Assembly: GCF_029814935.1 (NCBI RefSeq)
Contig: NZ_CP104582.1
Coordinates: 3,224,001 to 3,288,000 of the forward strand
Source: Pseudomonas sp. GD03919
GTDB taxonomy: Bacteria > Pseudomonadota > Gammaproteobacteria > Pseudomonadales > Pseudomonadaceae
Direction of reading: 5' to 3'
Length of the DNA stretch: 64,000 bases
The notes under the pieces were generated by a model, which saw nothing but the letters and a program-made list of their open reading frames with translations, was not told the DNA's origin and searched no databases. This document shows positions 32,905 to 42,174 of the stretch, in pieces (positions within the stretch are counted from its first letter, which is position 1; every line of letters starts with the position of its first letter). Made by a program: the position numbers and the translations under genes.

Positions 32905-34659
32905 ATGACCGTCACCGAGCAGTTGAGCGCACTGGGCAACATCCTCGCTCACGGCGACCTCAGCAGCCTGTTCCAGCCTATCGTCTCGCTGTCCGAACAG
33001 CGCATTCTCGGCTACGAGGCACTGACTCGCGGCCCGTCCAACAGCCCGCTGCATTCACCGCTGACACTATTCCCCGTGGCTCGCCATGCGGGTCGCCTCA
33101 GCGAGCTGGAAATGGCCTGCCGCAAGAGCGCCTGCAGAGGCTTCAGTGATCTGGGCCTGGAAGGCAAGCTGTTTCTCAACGTCTCGCCGGAGTCGCTGCT
33201 CGACCCCAGCCATCAACCAGGGCGTACCCTGAAATTGCTGCAGGCTTTCGGTATTCAACCGAGCCAGGTGGTGATCGAACTCACCGAGCAGTCCCCCACC
33301 GAAGACTTCGCCCTGCTCGACAACGCCCTGCACCACTACCGCGCCATGGGTTTTTCCATCGCTCTGGATGACCTAGGCGCGGGCTACTCCAGCTTGCGCC
33401 TGTGGTCGGAGCTGCGCCCGGACTACGTGAAGATCGACCGCCACTTCATCGATGGCATTCATCAAGATGCAGTGAAGCGTGAGTTCGTCGGCTCGATCCT
33501 GAAGATGGCCGAAGCCTCGCGCGCTCAAGTGATCGCTGAAGGTATCGAACTGCCCGAAGAGCTGGCCGTACTGGCAGAGATGGGTGTCGATCTGGTGCAG
33601 GGCTATCTGCTCAGCAGGCCGCAGGAAAAGCCGCCACGCGATGCCCGGCAACTGCTGCCCCAGGTCCTGAGCAATCAGGTCAGCCTCAGTGAGGACAGCC
33701 ATGACCTCAGCGCCCTGCTCAACGACCAGCCCGCGGTCGATCAGCACACGGCCATCGCTGAAGTGCTGGATGTATTTCGCGCCCAGGCCAACCTCAACTC
33801 CCTGGCCGTACTGGACACGCAGCGCCAACCGGTCGGTATCGTCCACCGTCACTCGCTGTCCGAAGCGCTGCTCAAGCCCTTCGCCACCGATCTGTTCGCG
33901 CGCAAGCCGATCAGCCGCCTGATGAGCCGGGACTTTCTCGCCGTGGAGCTGACGCAGTCACTGCAAAAGGTCAGCCGCCTGCTCACCAGACGTGCACGCC
34001 AACGTATCGAGGAAGACTTCATCATCATCCAGCACGGCCGCTATCTGGGCCTGGGCCGGGTGATCGACGTACTCAAGCTGATCACCGAGCAGAAGCTGCA
34101 GCACGCACGCCACGCCAACCCACTGACTCTGCTGCCAGGTAACGTACCGATTCAGCAATGCCTGAGCCGCTTGCTGCAGCAGCAACGTGAAGCGGCAGTG
34201 TGTTACGTCGACATCGACAGCTTCAAGCCCTTCAACGATCTCTACGGCTACGCCAAGGGCGACGAAGTGCTGCTGTGCCTGGCGCAATGCCTGAACGAGC
34301 GGATCGACCCGGCACGCGACTTCGTCGGGCATATCGGCGGTGACGATTTCATGCTGGTACTGGGCTCGAACGACTGGCGCGACAAGCTTGGCAGGCTGTT
34401 CGAGGATTTCCAGAGTCAGTGTCGGCGCTTCTACCGCGATGAACACCTGCAAGCCGGCTGCTTCATTGCCCACAACCGCCACGGCCAGCGCCAGGAATAT
34501 GCGCTGTTGTCACTGTCGATCGGCGTGGTGCATGTGAACGCTGAAGATTGCGCGCAGCTCGATGCCTCACGCCTGGCCGAAATGGCTTCCGAAGCCAAGC
34601 GTCAGGCCAAAGCCGTGCCCGGTTACAGCCTGCATATCCTCGCAGGCTCAGCGGCCTGA
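32905..34659 (+). CDS. EAL-CBS-GGDEF cyclic-di-GMP protein
   Basis: 584 residues. EAL domain first (YEALTRGP, LNVSPESLL, IELTEQ, LDDLGAGYSSLRL, KIDRHFI, AEGIE), then a pair of CBS-like segments (about 280-400), then a GGDEF domain (FNDLYGYAKGDEVLLCL...GHIGGDDFMLVLG). The cyclase motif is GGDDF rather than GGDEF/GGEEF, so cyclase activity is uncertain while the EAL residues look competent. CBS domains often bind adenine nucleotides. It follows prc, a neighbourhood I recall from P. aeruginosa. The start ATG 32905 follows the prc terminator. Confidence 0.9.
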   Translation: MTVTEQLSALGNILAHGDLSSLFQPIVSLSEQRILGYEALTRGPSNSPLHSPLTLFPVARHAGRLSELEMACRKSACRGFSDLGLEGKLFLNVSPESLLDPSHQPGRTLKLLQAFGIQPSQVVIELTEQSPTEDFALLDNALHHYRAMGFSIALDDLGAGYSSLRLWSELRPDYVKIDRHFIDGIHQDAVKREFVGSILKMAEASRAQVIAEGIELPEELAVLAEMGVDLVQGYLLSRPQEKPPRDARQLLPQVLSNQVSLSEDSHDLSALLNDQPAVDQHTAIAEVLDVFRAQANLNSLAVLDTQRQPVGIVHRHSLSEALLKPFATDLFARKPISRLMSRDFLAVELTQSLQKVSRLLTRRARQRIEEDFIIIQHGRYLGLGRVIDVLKLITEQKLQHARHANPLTLLPGNVPIQQCLSRLLQQQREAAVCYVDIDSFKPFNDLYGYAKGDEVLLCLAQCLNERIDPARDFVGHIGGDDFMLVLGSNDWRDKLGRLFEDFQSQCRRFYRDEHLQAGCFIAHNRHGQRQEYALLSLSIGVVHVNAEDCAQLDASRLAEMASEAKRQAKAVPGYSLHILAGSAA

Positions 34660-35121
34660 ATCAGCCATGCCGGCATAGCGCTCGGCAGCCTGCGCATCAG
34701 CCTCCAGGCCGGGCGCGCCCTCACGATATAGCTGGCTGAGGCGACGAGCGGCCAACGGATGACCAGCCGCCAGCGCCATCTCCCACCAACGCACGGCCTG
34801 CATGGCATCCGCCGCCTGACGCGTATCAGCCTGCAGCGCCTGCACGCCCAACTGATAGGCAGCCTTGCCGTCGCCGCCATTGGCCGCCAGGCGCAACAGC
34901 CTCAGCCCCTCCTCACGCGCGCCAAGCCCCTGGCCGCGAAACAGCAGAATATGGCCATAGAAACTCTGCGCCGGCACATCGCCCAGGTTGGCCATACGTC
35001 CGTACTGCCCCTGCATCCACTGCCACAGACGCGGCTGCCGCAATGCCGCAGGCCAGTGGAAAAGACGCCGTGCCAGCCAGTAGCCAAGGCGTGCGCGCAA
35101 CATCCAGAGCCATCTAGACAT
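34648..35121 (-). CDS. Sel1-repeat protein, N-terminal membrane-like segment
   Basis: 157 residues. A basic, Trp-rich N-terminus (SRWLWMLRARLGYWLARRLFHW) is followed by Sel1-type repeats (GREEGLRLLRLAANGGDGKAAYQLG, AVRWWEMALAAGHPLAARRLSQLYREGAPG). Such solenoids bind other proteins. The 3' end overlaps the 3' end of the c-di-GMP gene by 12 bases on the opposite strand. Its start at 35121 overlaps the stop of the upstream gene (35114), so the three minus-strand genes 35802-34648 look like one operon. Confidence 0.75.
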   Translation of the reverse strand: MSRWLWMLRARLGYWLARRLFHWPAALRQPRLWQWMQGQYGRMANLGDVPAQSFYGHILLFRGQGLGAREEGLRLLRLAANGGDGKAAYQLGVQALQADTRQAADAMQAVRWWEMALAAGHPLAARRLSQLYREGAPGLEADAQAAERYAGMADSGR

Positions 35122-35479
35122 CGGCGGGATAGTCGAACTCGAACACGCGAGCGACCTCCGAGGCATGCCAGGATGCCGCTGCCACGCCATCGCTGGCCCC
35201 GCTAAAGCGCCCAAGATGGGTCACGCAGTCGAAGAATCCTGTACGTGGCAGGCGACTGGCGCCCTGGCTGATGACCAGTGCGCTGCGCAGCGGACGCTCG
35301 GCACGCGCATCCAGCGCGGCCAAATGCTCCAGAGCAGCGGTGAGGGTTTGCATAGCTGGTGTTGGCAGGTCGAGCCGCTCGATCAACGCCCGGTAGGTGA
35401 GCAGGTGGCGCTGACGGCGCGCATCGTCCAGCTCGGTCAATAAGGCCTGCCAATGCTGGCGGCTGATACGCACGCTCAA
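35114..35479 (-). CDS. Conserved hypothetical protein coupled to an XRE regulator
   Basis: About 121 residues, soluble, Ala/Leu/Arg-rich, with RALIERLDLPTPAMQTLTAALEHLAALDARAERPLRSAL, then GASRLPRTGFFDCVTHLGRFSG and a FEFDYPADV end. I do not recognise the family. The likely start is TTG at 35479, overlapping the stop of the XRE gene (TTGA); a GTG at 35473 and an ATG at 35506 are alternatives. The tight overlap with an XRE gene and a Sel1 gene suggests one transcript. A toxin-antitoxin role is possible but nothing in the sequence shows it. Confidence 0.6.
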   Translation of the reverse strand: MSVRISRQHWQALLTELDDARRQRHLLTYRALIERLDLPTPAMQTLTAALEHLAALDARAERPLRSALVISQGASRLPRTGFFDCVTHLGRFSGASDGVAAASWHASEVARVFEFDYPADV

Positions 35480-35802
35480 GACCAGCCCTCCAACCCCAGT
35501 TGCCACGCCAGCGAACGCATGATCGCGGCATCGGGCTGGCGTTCGCCGCTCTCGATCATCGCCAGGTAATGCGGGCTGATGCCGACGCTGCGCGCCAGGC
35601 TCTCTGCCGTCAGGCCCTTGGCCTCACGCAGCCTGCGCAACTGATCGAGTCCGGGCCGCTGCTGCTCTGCCACTGGCTCAGCAGCGCTGGCTTGCGCGAC
35701 CACCGGTTCGCGCCCGGCAGCGCGCAACAGAGCCTGATAATCGGCCCAGGGCAACACCGCGTACTCTGGCTCGCCATCACGGGCAATGATTTGCACAGTC
35801 AT
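35476..35802 (-). CDS. XRE-family helix-turn-helix regulator
   Basis: 108 residues. An N-terminal segment (TVQIIARDGEPEYAVLPWADYQALL) resembles the start of Phd-like or antitoxin proteins, then a variable linker rich in Ala/Glu, then a lambda-repressor-type HTH (LRRLREAKGLTAESLARSVGISPHYLAMIESGERQPDAAIMRSL). The start ATG at 35802 has AGAGATTC upstream. It overlaps the next gene. The N-terminal segment plus HTH layout is common in orphan antitoxins, but no recognised toxin follows. Confidence 0.75.
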   Translation of the reverse strand: MTVQIIARDGEPEYAVLPWADYQALLRAAGREPVVAQASAAEPVAEQQRPGLDQLRRLREAKGLTAESLARSVGISPHYLAMIESGERQPDAAIMRSLAWQLGLEGWS

Positions 35803-35975
35803 GAATCTCTCCGTTGGAAAGCAGGGCCGACGACCTCGACCCCTTCCTTGCAAATGGCCATCTTAACAGGCACCCGACGACTGAGGCGCAAACCTGCGAC
35901 CAAGATATCAGCGCCAGGCTGGTGCTGCGCGCGCCATCCTGCCTGCTTGAGAGGCGATTCGCAGAAGCGCCGGCA

Positions 35976-36419
35976 TCAGTTGCGTTGCGTTTCTACCCTT
36001 TGCGCCACAGGCAACTGCTCGATCAGCGCCAGGCGCTCGGGGCTCTGTGCCTCGCGCCAGGCCCTGAAGGCCTCCAGCTCGCCATGCCAGGTGCGCATGA
36101 CCCAGGCCAGCACAGCCAGATCGTCGATGAAGCCAAGGCCAACCAGCCAGTCGGGAATGGCATCGAGCGGCGCGATGACATAGAGCAACGCCGCCACGAT
36201 GGTCAACAACGCCTGCCGGCTGATCTGCCGGTACTCGCCCTTGAACCAGGCCAGGCTAAGGGCGCGAAGCAGTTGCAGGTCATCCCTGAATACGGCGAAG
36301 CGCTGCCCTTGAGGGGTACGCTTGTCACGCAGCGCATGCAACAGCTCCGGCAGCCGACCTTCACGCAGAAAACGAGCAGCCTGCGGCAGGTAGCGGAGCA
36401 ATTTCCAGGGTGTTTTCAT
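35976..36419 (-). CDS. YkvA/DUF1232-family membrane protein
   Basis: 147 residues. DUF1232 core with RQALLTIVAALLYVIAPLDAIPDWLVGLGFIDDLAVLAWVMR, the proline/aspartate-rich signature (YVIxPLDAIPD) of the family. Short hydrophobic segments suggest membrane association. Function unknown. The frame is open upstream to 36530; ATG 36419 is preferred (GAGAGCG ahead) because the preceding residues are Arg/Lys-rich and unlike the family. It stands alone between the XRE cluster and an AT-rich spacer. Confidence 0.8.
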   Translation of the reverse strand: MKTPWKLLRYLPQAARFLREGRLPELLHALRDKRTPQGQRFAVFRDDLQLLRALSLAWFKGEYRQISRQALLTIVAALLYVIAPLDAIPDWLVGLGFIDDLAVLAWVMRTWHGELEAFRAWREAQSPERLALIEQLPVAQRVETQRN

Positions 36420-36710
36420 TCGCTCTCCTCGGCAAGCCAGGCGTTTTCTGGGCTTGCCCCGCTTACCCACAGAACCTGTGGATAACTCTGTGCAAAGACT
36501 TTCGACAAGCCTACCAAAGCCCCGTGGCATGGGGCCTAGGGTTAGATCGGATATTTTTTATACAGCATATAAAATTCAATAAAATCAACAAGTTGCATAT
36601 TGCGAACAAGATGCTTGCAAGTTTTGCACGGGCTTGTTAGGAACCCTTTGCATGATGTGCATAAGCGTAACACTCAGGGCGCCTCGTAGCGGCTGAGCCC
36701 CCCCAGAAAC
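36420..36710. other. Intergenic spacer with an AT-rich patch
   Basis: Contains a CCCCGTGGCATGGGG hairpin (about 36521-36535) and a strongly AT-rich run (36550-36600, with TATTTTTTATACAGCATATA) that stands out from the GC-rich surroundings. It could hold the promoter of the DUF1232 gene on the minus strand. No gene seen. Confidence 0.4.
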
Positions 36711-36715
36711 GACAA

Positions 36716-36735
36716 CGCCCCGTCAAGACGGGGCG
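36716..36735 (-). terminator. Terminator after the FKBP gene
   Basis: On the minus strand CGCCCCGTC-TT-GACGGGGCG followed by a T-rich GTTGTCGTTT. It lies about 20 bases after the FKBP stop codon. Confidence 0.75.
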
Positions 36736-36755
36736 CTGTACGAAAGTACCAAGTG

Positions 36756-37472
36756 TTACTGTTCGGTCGGCTCGGCGGCCTGATCCTTGATACCGATCAG
36801 CTCCAGGTCGAACACCAGCACCGAATTGGCCGGAATGGCCGGGGACGGGCTCTGCTCGCCGTAAGCCAGCTCGCTGGGGATGTACAGCTTGTACTTCTCA
36901 CCCACGTGCATCAGTTGCAGGCCTTCGACCCAGCCTGGGATCACGCCGCCAACCGGCAGATCGATGGGGCTGCCACGTGCGACGGAGCTGTCGAACACAG
37001 AGCCGTCGGTCAGCTTGCCTTCGTAGTGAACGGTCACCACATCGCTTTCCTTCGGCTGCTGGCCGTCGGCCTTCTTGATCACTTCATATTGCAGACCGGA
37101 AGCGGTGGTGACGACACCTTCACGCTTGCCGTTCTCTTCGAGGAATTTCTTGCCGGCTTCGGCAGCTTCCTTGTTCAGTGCCGTCATACGTTCTTCGGCA
37201 CGGTTCTGCAGGAAGGAGAAGGCTTCGATCATGTCTTCATCCTTGATGCGCGGCTCCTTCTTCGCCAGCGCGTCTTCGATGCCCTGAGCGACGGCCTTGG
37301 AGTCCAGATCGTCCATGCCCTCTTCAGACAGGCTACGCCCCATGTTCAGGCCGATGCCGTAGGAGGCTTTCTGCGCCGGGCTCTTGAGTTCGACTTCGCT
37401 GGTTTGCGAGTCGCAACCGGCAAGCACCAGGCCCACCAGGGCAACCGCTGCCGCCAAACGATGCTGTTTCAT
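36756..37472 (-). CDS. FKBP-type peptidyl-prolyl isomerase, lipoprotein
   Basis: 238 residues. Signal peptide with lipobox VGLVLAGC (Cys 20), then an FkpA/Mip-type dimerisation helix region (KASYGIGLNMGRSLSEEG..., FLQNRAEERMTALNKEAAEAGKKFLEENGK) and a C-terminal FKBP domain (DVVTVHYEGKLTDGSVFDSS, VIPGWVEGLQLM, GEKYKLYIPSELAYGEQ, LVFDLELIGI). It is predicted to be a membrane-anchored periplasmic folding helper. FKBP beside tRNA genes and rdgC is an order I recall in Pseudomonas. Confidence 0.92.
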   Translation of the reverse strand: MKQHRLAAAVALVGLVLAGCDSQTSEVELKSPAQKASYGIGLNMGRSLSEEGMDDLDSKAVAQGIEDALAKKEPRIKDEDMIEAFSFLQNRAEERMTALNKEAAEAGKKFLEENGKREGVVTTASGLQYEVIKKADGQQPKESDVVTVHYEGKLTDGSVFDSSVARGSPIDLPVGGVIPGWVEGLQLMHVGEKYKLYIPSELAYGEQSPSPAIPANSVLVFDLELIGIKDQAAEPTEQ

Positions 37473-37658
37473 GCTTGTTCCTTGTAGATGCGCCCGAAGG
37501 CCGTCGTGTGAAAGAGCGAGCTTAGCAGTACGCCGCGATCACTGGCTACGGCATAGGAGCCGAGCAATGCGCATAAGTTCAAGCAAACAAAGGGTTTTTC
37601 GAAGATTTCGGCGAGAGCCGTAGCATTGTCACAGGAGGGGATGAAACGAGGAGAAGAA

Positions 37659-37735
37659 TGGCGCAGCGGACGGGACTCGAACCCGCGACCCCCGGCGTGA
37701 CAGGCCGGTATTCTAACCGACTGAACTACCGCTGC
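37659..37735 (-). tRNA. tRNA-Asp (GTC)
   Basis: 77 nt on the minus strand. The acceptor GCAGCGG pairs with CCGCTGC, with discriminator G and encoded CCA. The anticodon loop CCTGTCACG gives GTC. The T-arm GGGTTCGAGTCCC is intact. Confidence 0.95.
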
Positions 37736-37750
37736 GCGTAACTGCGAGAT

Positions 37751-37826
37751 TGGTGGGTGGTGACGGGATCGAACCGCCGACCCTCTGCTTGTAAGGCAGA
37801 TGCTCTCCCGGCTGAGCTAACCACCC
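37751..37826 (-). tRNA. tRNA-Val (TAC)
   Basis: 76 nt on the minus strand. The acceptor GGGTGGT pairs with ACCACCC, with encoded CCA at 37753-37751. The anticodon loop CCTTACAAG gives TAC. It lies 15 bases upstream of tRNA-Asp, probably in the same transcript. Confidence 0.95.
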
Positions 37827-38122
37827 CATTCACTCTCGAAGTGGGGCGCATTCTAGAGAGCGAGGCGAGCCTTGGCAAGCCCTCTTCGCAAAAAAATTTA
37901 CCGCCGCAGCAAGAACTTAGCTACGACCGGCGAATTTCCTCGCAGACTCGTTGTCAGGGTTGGCCTGGACACGCCAGCGGAGAATAATGCGTGTTCTGTG
38001 CCGGCGGTCAGCGTTATTGGCCCGCCACCTTCATCCGTCGCTGCGCGCCAGCTTTCCCCAACGGGAGAGTTCAAGGATGGTGCCAATCCGCGACTTCATC
38101 ATCAATGGAGAATCACCCGCTC

Positions 38123-39043
38123 ATGTGGTTTCGTAACCTGCTGGTCTACCGCCTCACCCAGGACATTCCTTTCGACGCCGAAGCGCTGGAGACCGCACTG
38201 GCCAGTAAACCGGCCCGTCCCTGCGCCAGCCAGGAACTGACCACCTACGGTTTCACCGCCCCCTTCGGCAAGGGCGCCGATGCGCCACTGGTGCATGTCA
38301 GCGGCGACTTCCTGCTGATCGGCGCACGCAAGGAAGAACGCATCCTGCCCGGTTCGGTGGTGCGTGATGCGCTGAAGGAGAAGGTCGACGAGATCGAAAA
38401 CACGCAGATGCGCAAGGTGTACAAGAAAGAGCGCGACCAGATCAAAGACGAGATCGTCCAGGCCTTCCTGCCGCGCGCCTTTATCCGCAAATCCGGCACC
38501 TTCGCCGCCATCGCGCCGAAGCAGGGCCTGATCCTGGTCGACAGCGCCAGCGCCAAGAAGGCTGAAGACCTGCTCTCCACCCTGCGTGAAGCCATCGGCT
38601 CGCTGCCGGTGCGCCCGCTGTCGGTGAAGATCGCGCCGACCGCCACCCTCACCGACTGGCTGAAGAACCAGAGCGCTGCCGAAGGCTTCTTCGTCCTCGA
38701 CGAGTGCGAGCTGCGTGACACCCACGAAGACGGCGGCGTGGTGCGCTGCAAGCGCCAGGATCTGACCAGCGAGGAAATCCAGCTGCACCTGTCCACCGGC
38801 AAACAGGTTACTCAACTGTCGCTGGCCTGGCAGGACAAGCTGTCGTTCGTGCTCGATGACAAGCTGACCATCAAGCGCCTGCGCTTCGAAGACGTGCTGC
38901 AGGAGCAAGCCGAACAGGACGGCGGTGACGACGCCCTGGCTCAGCAGGATGCCAGCTTCATCCTGATGATGATGACCCTGGTGGAATTCCTGCCGGAGCT
39001 GTTCACCGCACTGGGCGGCGAAGAGATTCCGCAGGGGATCTGA
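38123..39043 (+). CDS. rdgC: Recombination-associated protein RdgC
   Basis: 306 residues, family length. N-terminus [23 protein letters not shown] and segments [28 protein letters not shown] and [23 protein letters not shown] are typical. RdgC forms a ring-shaped dimer on DNA and limits RecA activity. The start is ATG 38123; an upstream open frame (from 37991) has unrelated residues. Confidence 0.93.
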   Translation: MWFRNLLVYRLTQDIPFDAEALETALASKPARPCASQELTTYGFTAPFGKGADAPLVHVSGDFLLIGARKEERILPGSVVRDALKEKVDEIENTQMRKVYKKERDQIKDEIVQAFLPRAFIRKSGTFAAIAPKQGLILVDSASAKKAEDLLSTLREAIGSLPVRPLSVKIAPTATLTDWLKNQSAAEGFFVLDECELRDTHEDGGVVRCKRQDLTSEEIQLHLSTGKQVTQLSLAWQDKLSFVLDDKLTIKRLRFEDVLQEQAEQDGGDDALAQQDASFILMMMTLVEFLPELFTALGGEEIPQGI

Positions 39044-39059
39044 AGCAGGACGCAGGTCT

Positions 39060-39133
39060 GTAGGAGCGGCGCCCCGCGCGAATCAGGGCGGGGCACGCTT
39101 GGATAAAGCTTCGCCCCGAGGCGGGGCTCCTAC
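39060..39133. repeat. Inverted repeat of the GTAGGAGC type
   Basis: GTAGGAGCGGCGCCCCGC at the left and GCGGGGCTCCTAC at the right form a stem around a spacer. Single copies of the same GTAGGAGCGGCTTCAGCCGCG-type unit lie at 27120 and, inverted, near 6710. Confidence 0.65.
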
Positions 39134-39170
39134 GAAGAGCGGCTTTGCAGGCCTTGCCGGCGTCTGGCAA

Positions 39171-39194
39171 GTGCCCGGATGCAATCCGGGCAAC
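39171..39194. repeat. Single REP-like hairpin
   Basis: GTGCCCGGATGCAATCCGGG plus CAAC, one hairpin of the family seen at 52468 and 63479, just after the edd stop. Confidence 0.7.
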
Positions 39195-39205
39195 AGGCGC
39201 CTGCC

Positions 39206-41029
39206 TCAGACCAGCGACTCGAGACTCTCGGTAAAGGCACTGGCGCCCTGCTCCGCCGTGCTGAAGTTGTGGCGCATGAAGGCGAACAACTCGCGCCCGC
39301 AGCCACTGGCTGGTGCAGGTCGCCCGGCCGGCTCGCGCGCGGCGAATTCCGCCTCGTCGATCTGCAGCTGCAATACTCCCGTCGTACCATCGAGGCGTAT
39401 CAGATCGCCGTCACGCACCCGCGCCAGCGGCCCACCATCGAAAGCCTCCGGGCAGACATGAATGGCTGCCGGGATCTTGCCCGAAGCGCCGGACATGCGC
39501 CCATCGGTAACCAGTGCCACCTTGAAGCCGCGATCCTGCAGCACACCCAGGTAAGGCGTCATCTTGTGCAGCTCCGGCATGCCGTTGCTGCGCGGCCCCT
39601 GAAAACGCACCACGGCGACGAAATCGCGCTCCAGCTTGCCGGCCTTGAAGGCTTCGACCAGCTCCAACTGATCCTCGAACACCAGCGCTGGTGCTTCCAC
39701 CACCTGATGCTCTGGTGCCACCGCGGACACCTTCATCACCCCACGCCCCAGGTTGCCCTGCATCAGGCGCAAGCCGCCTTCTGCCGAGAACGGCCGCGCC
39801 ACGGGACGCAGCACGCTTTCCTCCAGACTTTCGCTCGGCCCGTCGCGCCAGACCAGCTTGCCGTCCTCGAGGAAGGGCTCACGGGTGTAGCGTGACAGGC
39901 CGCGTCCGGCCACGGTGTTGACCTCTTCATGCAGCAAGCCGGCGTCGAGTAGCTCACGAATCAGGAAAGCCATGCCGCCAGCGGCCTGGAAGTGATTGAT
40001 GTCGGCCTTACCATTTGGGTAGACGTGCGCCAGGGTCGGCACCACTTCGGAGAGGTCGGCCATGTCCTGCCAGGTCAGCAGAATGCCGGCGGCGCGGGCG
40101 ATGGCCGGCATATGCAGGGTATGGTTGGTGGAACCACCGGTGGCATGCAGGGCGACGATGGAATTGACCAGGCAACGCTCGTCGACGATCTCGCCGATGG
40201 GCATGAAACTCCCGCTCTGCTTGGTCAGGCGGGTGACCTGCTGCGCAGCCTCACGGGTCAGCGCATCACGCAGCGGCGTGCCCGGATTGATGAAGGAAGC
40301 GCCTGGCAGGTGCAGGCCCATCACCTCCATCAGTAGCTGGTTGGTATTGGCGGTGCCATAGAAGGTGCAGGTACCTGGCCCGTGGTAAGCGGCCATTTCC
40401 GCCGCCAGCAGCTCGTCGCGGGTCGCCTTGCCCTCGGCGTAACGCTGACGCACGTCGGCCTTCTCCTTGTTGGACAGCCCCGAGGTCATCGGCCCTGCCG
40501 GCACGAACAGCGATGGCAGATGACCGAAACGCAGCGCGCCCATCATCAGCCCTGGCACGATCTTGTCGCACACGCCCAGATACAGCGCCGCATCGAACAT
40601 GTTGTGCGACAGCGCCACGGCGGTGGACATGGCGATCACCTCGCGACTGGCGATCCCAATCTCCATGCCCGGCTCACCCTGGGTCACACCATCGCACATG
40701 GCCGGCACACCACCGGCGAACTGCCCCACCGAACCCCGCTCACGCAGCGCCTGCTTGATCTGCTCGGGAAAGGTCTCGTAGGGCTGATGGGCCGACAACA
40801 TGTCGTTATAGGCAGACACGATGGCCACGTTGGCCGCCTCCATCAGGCGCAGGGTCTGCTTGTCATGACCGCTGCAACCGGCGACGCCGTGAGCGAAGTT
40901 GGCACACTGCAGCTTGCCACGTTGCGGCCCCTCACTGGCGGCCGCACGGATCATCTCCAGGTAGCGCTGGCGCGTGGCGCGGCTGCGCTCGACAAGACGT
41001 TCGGTCACTTCAACAACGCGGGGATGCAT
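39206..41029 (-). CDS. edd: 6-phosphogluconate dehydratase
   Basis: 607 residues. N-terminus [26 protein letters not shown]; iron-sulfur cysteines in the ILV/EDD pattern ([17 protein letters not shown], with [12 protein letters not shown]). First dedicated step of the Entner-Doudoroff path: 6-phosphogluconate to KDPG. The start ATG 41029 follows GGAGATTGCCC; an in-frame TTG at 41035 is less likely. It is divergent from gap, with two HexR-like boxes in the 130-base gap. Confidence 0.95.
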   Translation of the reverse strand: MHPRVVEVTERLVERSRATRQRYLEMIRAAASEGPQRGKLQCANFAHGVAGCSGHDKQTLRLMEAANVAIVSAYNDMLSAHQPYETFPEQIKQALRERGSVGQFAGGVPAMCDGVTQGEPGMEIGIASREVIAMSTAVALSHNMFDAALYLGVCDKIVPGLMMGALRFGHLPSLFVPAGPMTSGLSNKEKADVRQRYAEGKATRDELLAAEMAAYHGPGTCTFYGTANTNQLLMEVMGLHLPGASFINPGTPLRDALTREAAQQVTRLTKQSGSFMPIGEIVDERCLVNSIVALHATGGSTNHTLHMPAIARAAGILLTWQDMADLSEVVPTLAHVYPNGKADINHFQAAGGMAFLIRELLDAGLLHEEVNTVAGRGLSRYTREPFLEDGKLVWRDGPSESLEESVLRPVARPFSAEGGLRLMQGNLGRGVMKVSAVAPEHQVVEAPALVFEDQLELVEAFKAGKLERDFVAVVRFQGPRSNGMPELHKMTPYLGVLQDRGFKVALVTDGRMSGASGKIPAAIHVCPEAFDGGPLARVRDGDLIRLDGTTGVLQLQIDEAEFAAREPAGRPAPASGCGRELFAFMRHNFSTAEQGASAFTESLESLV

Positions 41030-41061
41030 GGGCAATCTCCAGGCTAGCTTCTAGCGTATGT

Positions 41062-41076
41062 TCGTATTTACAACAA
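41062..41076. promoter_or_regulatory. HexR-like box, edd side
   Basis: TCGTATTTACAACAA, 13 of 15 bases identical to the box at 41124 and fitting TTGT-N7-ACAA with one change. It lies 33 bases upstream of the edd start. Confidence 0.65.
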
Positions 41077-41123
41077 AATACTGCCACTAAACGGGCTTGA
41101 TTTCTAGAGAAACTGGAATAATC

Positions 41124-41138
41124 TTGTAATTACAACAA
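41124..41138. promoter_or_regulatory. HexR-like box, gap side
   Basis: TTGTAATTACAACAA, an exact TTGT-N7-ACAA site as described for HexR in P. putida, 22 bases upstream of the gap start. HexR would release it on binding KDPG. Confidence 0.75.
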
Positions 41139-41159
41139 CAAGTTGACGAGACCCTCACC

Positions 41160-42161
41160 ATGACACTACGCATCGCCATCAATGGCTTCGGCCGTATCGG
41201 TCGCAACGTGCTACGCGCACTCTATACCCAGAATTATCGCCAGCACCTGCAGGTCGTGGCGATCAACGATCTGGGCGACAGCGCGATCAATGCCCACCTG
41301 TTGCAATATGACAGCGTCCACGGCCATTTCCCTGAAGAAGTTAAAGTGGACGGCGAAAGCCTGTGGATCAAGGGTGACCGCATCGCCGTCAGCGCCATTC
41401 GCAACCCGGCCGAGCTGCCGTGGAAAACCCATCAGGTCGATGTGGTGCTCGAATGCACCGGGCTGTTCACCGAACGCGACAAGGCCGCCGCACATCTTGC
41501 AGCCGGCGCGCGCAAGGTCTTGATCTCCGCGCCCGCCAAGGGTGCCGACGCCACCGTGGTGTATGGCGTCAACGAACAGGTGCTGACGCCGGACATGCAG
41601 ATCATCTCCAACGCCTCCTGCACCACCAACTGCCTGGCGCCGGTGGCCCAGGTGCTGCAACGCGAATTGGGCATCGAGCAAGGCCTGATGACCACCATCC
41701 ACGCCTACACCAACGACCAGAACCTGTCCGATGTGTACCACAGCGACCCGTACCGCGCGCGCTCGGCGACCCAATCGATGATCCCGACCAAAACCGGCGC
41801 CGCCGAAGCGGTCGGCCTGGTACTGCCGGAGCTGGCCGGCAAACTTACCGGCATGGCCGTGCGGGTGCCGGTGATCAACGTGTCGCTGGTCGATCTGACC
41901 GTGCAGGTCAAGCGCGAGACCACCGCCGAGGACGTCAACGCCCTGCTCAAGGCCGCCAGCGAGCGATCCCCGGTTCTCGGTTACAACGCGCTGCCGCTGG
42001 TGTCCTGCGACTTCAACCACAACCCGTTGTCATCGATCTTCGACGCCAACCACACCAAGGTCAGCGGCAAGCTGCTCAAGGTCATGGCCTGGTATGACAA
42101 CGAGTGGGGCTTCTCCAACCGCATGCTGGACAACTGCCTGGTCCTGGCCCGCCTGCACTGA
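41160..42161 (+). CDS. gap: Glyceraldehyde-3-phosphate dehydrogenase, type I
   Basis: 333 residues. NAD-binding [15 protein letters not shown], catalytic Cys in [12 protein letters not shown], catalytic His in [14 protein letters not shown], and C-terminal [17 protein letters not shown]. It oxidises glyceraldehyde 3-phosphate in the lower glycolytic branch fed by KDPG. Its pairing with edd and the HexR-like box indicate the glucose-inducible isozyme; another gap gene probably exists elsewhere. Probably co-transcribed with mgsA, 13 bases downstream. Confidence 0.95.
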   Translation: MTLRIAINGFGRIGRNVLRALYTQNYRQHLQVVAINDLGDSAINAHLLQYDSVHGHFPEEVKVDGESLWIKGDRIAVSAIRNPAELPWKTHQVDVVLECTGLFTERDKAAAHLAAGARKVLISAPAKGADATVVYGVNEQVLTPDMQIISNASCTTNCLAPVAQVLQRELGIEQGLMTTIHAYTNDQNLSDVYHSDPYRARSATQSMIPTKTGAAEAVGLVLPELAGKLTGMAVRVPVINVSLVDLTVQVKRETTAEDVNALLKAASERSPVLGYNALPLVSCDFNHNPLSSIFDANHTKVSGKLLKVMAWYDNEWGFSNRMLDNCLVLARLH

Positions 42162-42174
42162 ACAAGGAGGCTCG

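Noticed and set aside
37659..37826. Integration (att) site at the tRNA-Asp/tRNA-Val pair
   Set aside because: No integrase gene and no direct repeat of a tRNA 3' end seen nearby; flanking genes are in an order I recall from other pseudomonads.
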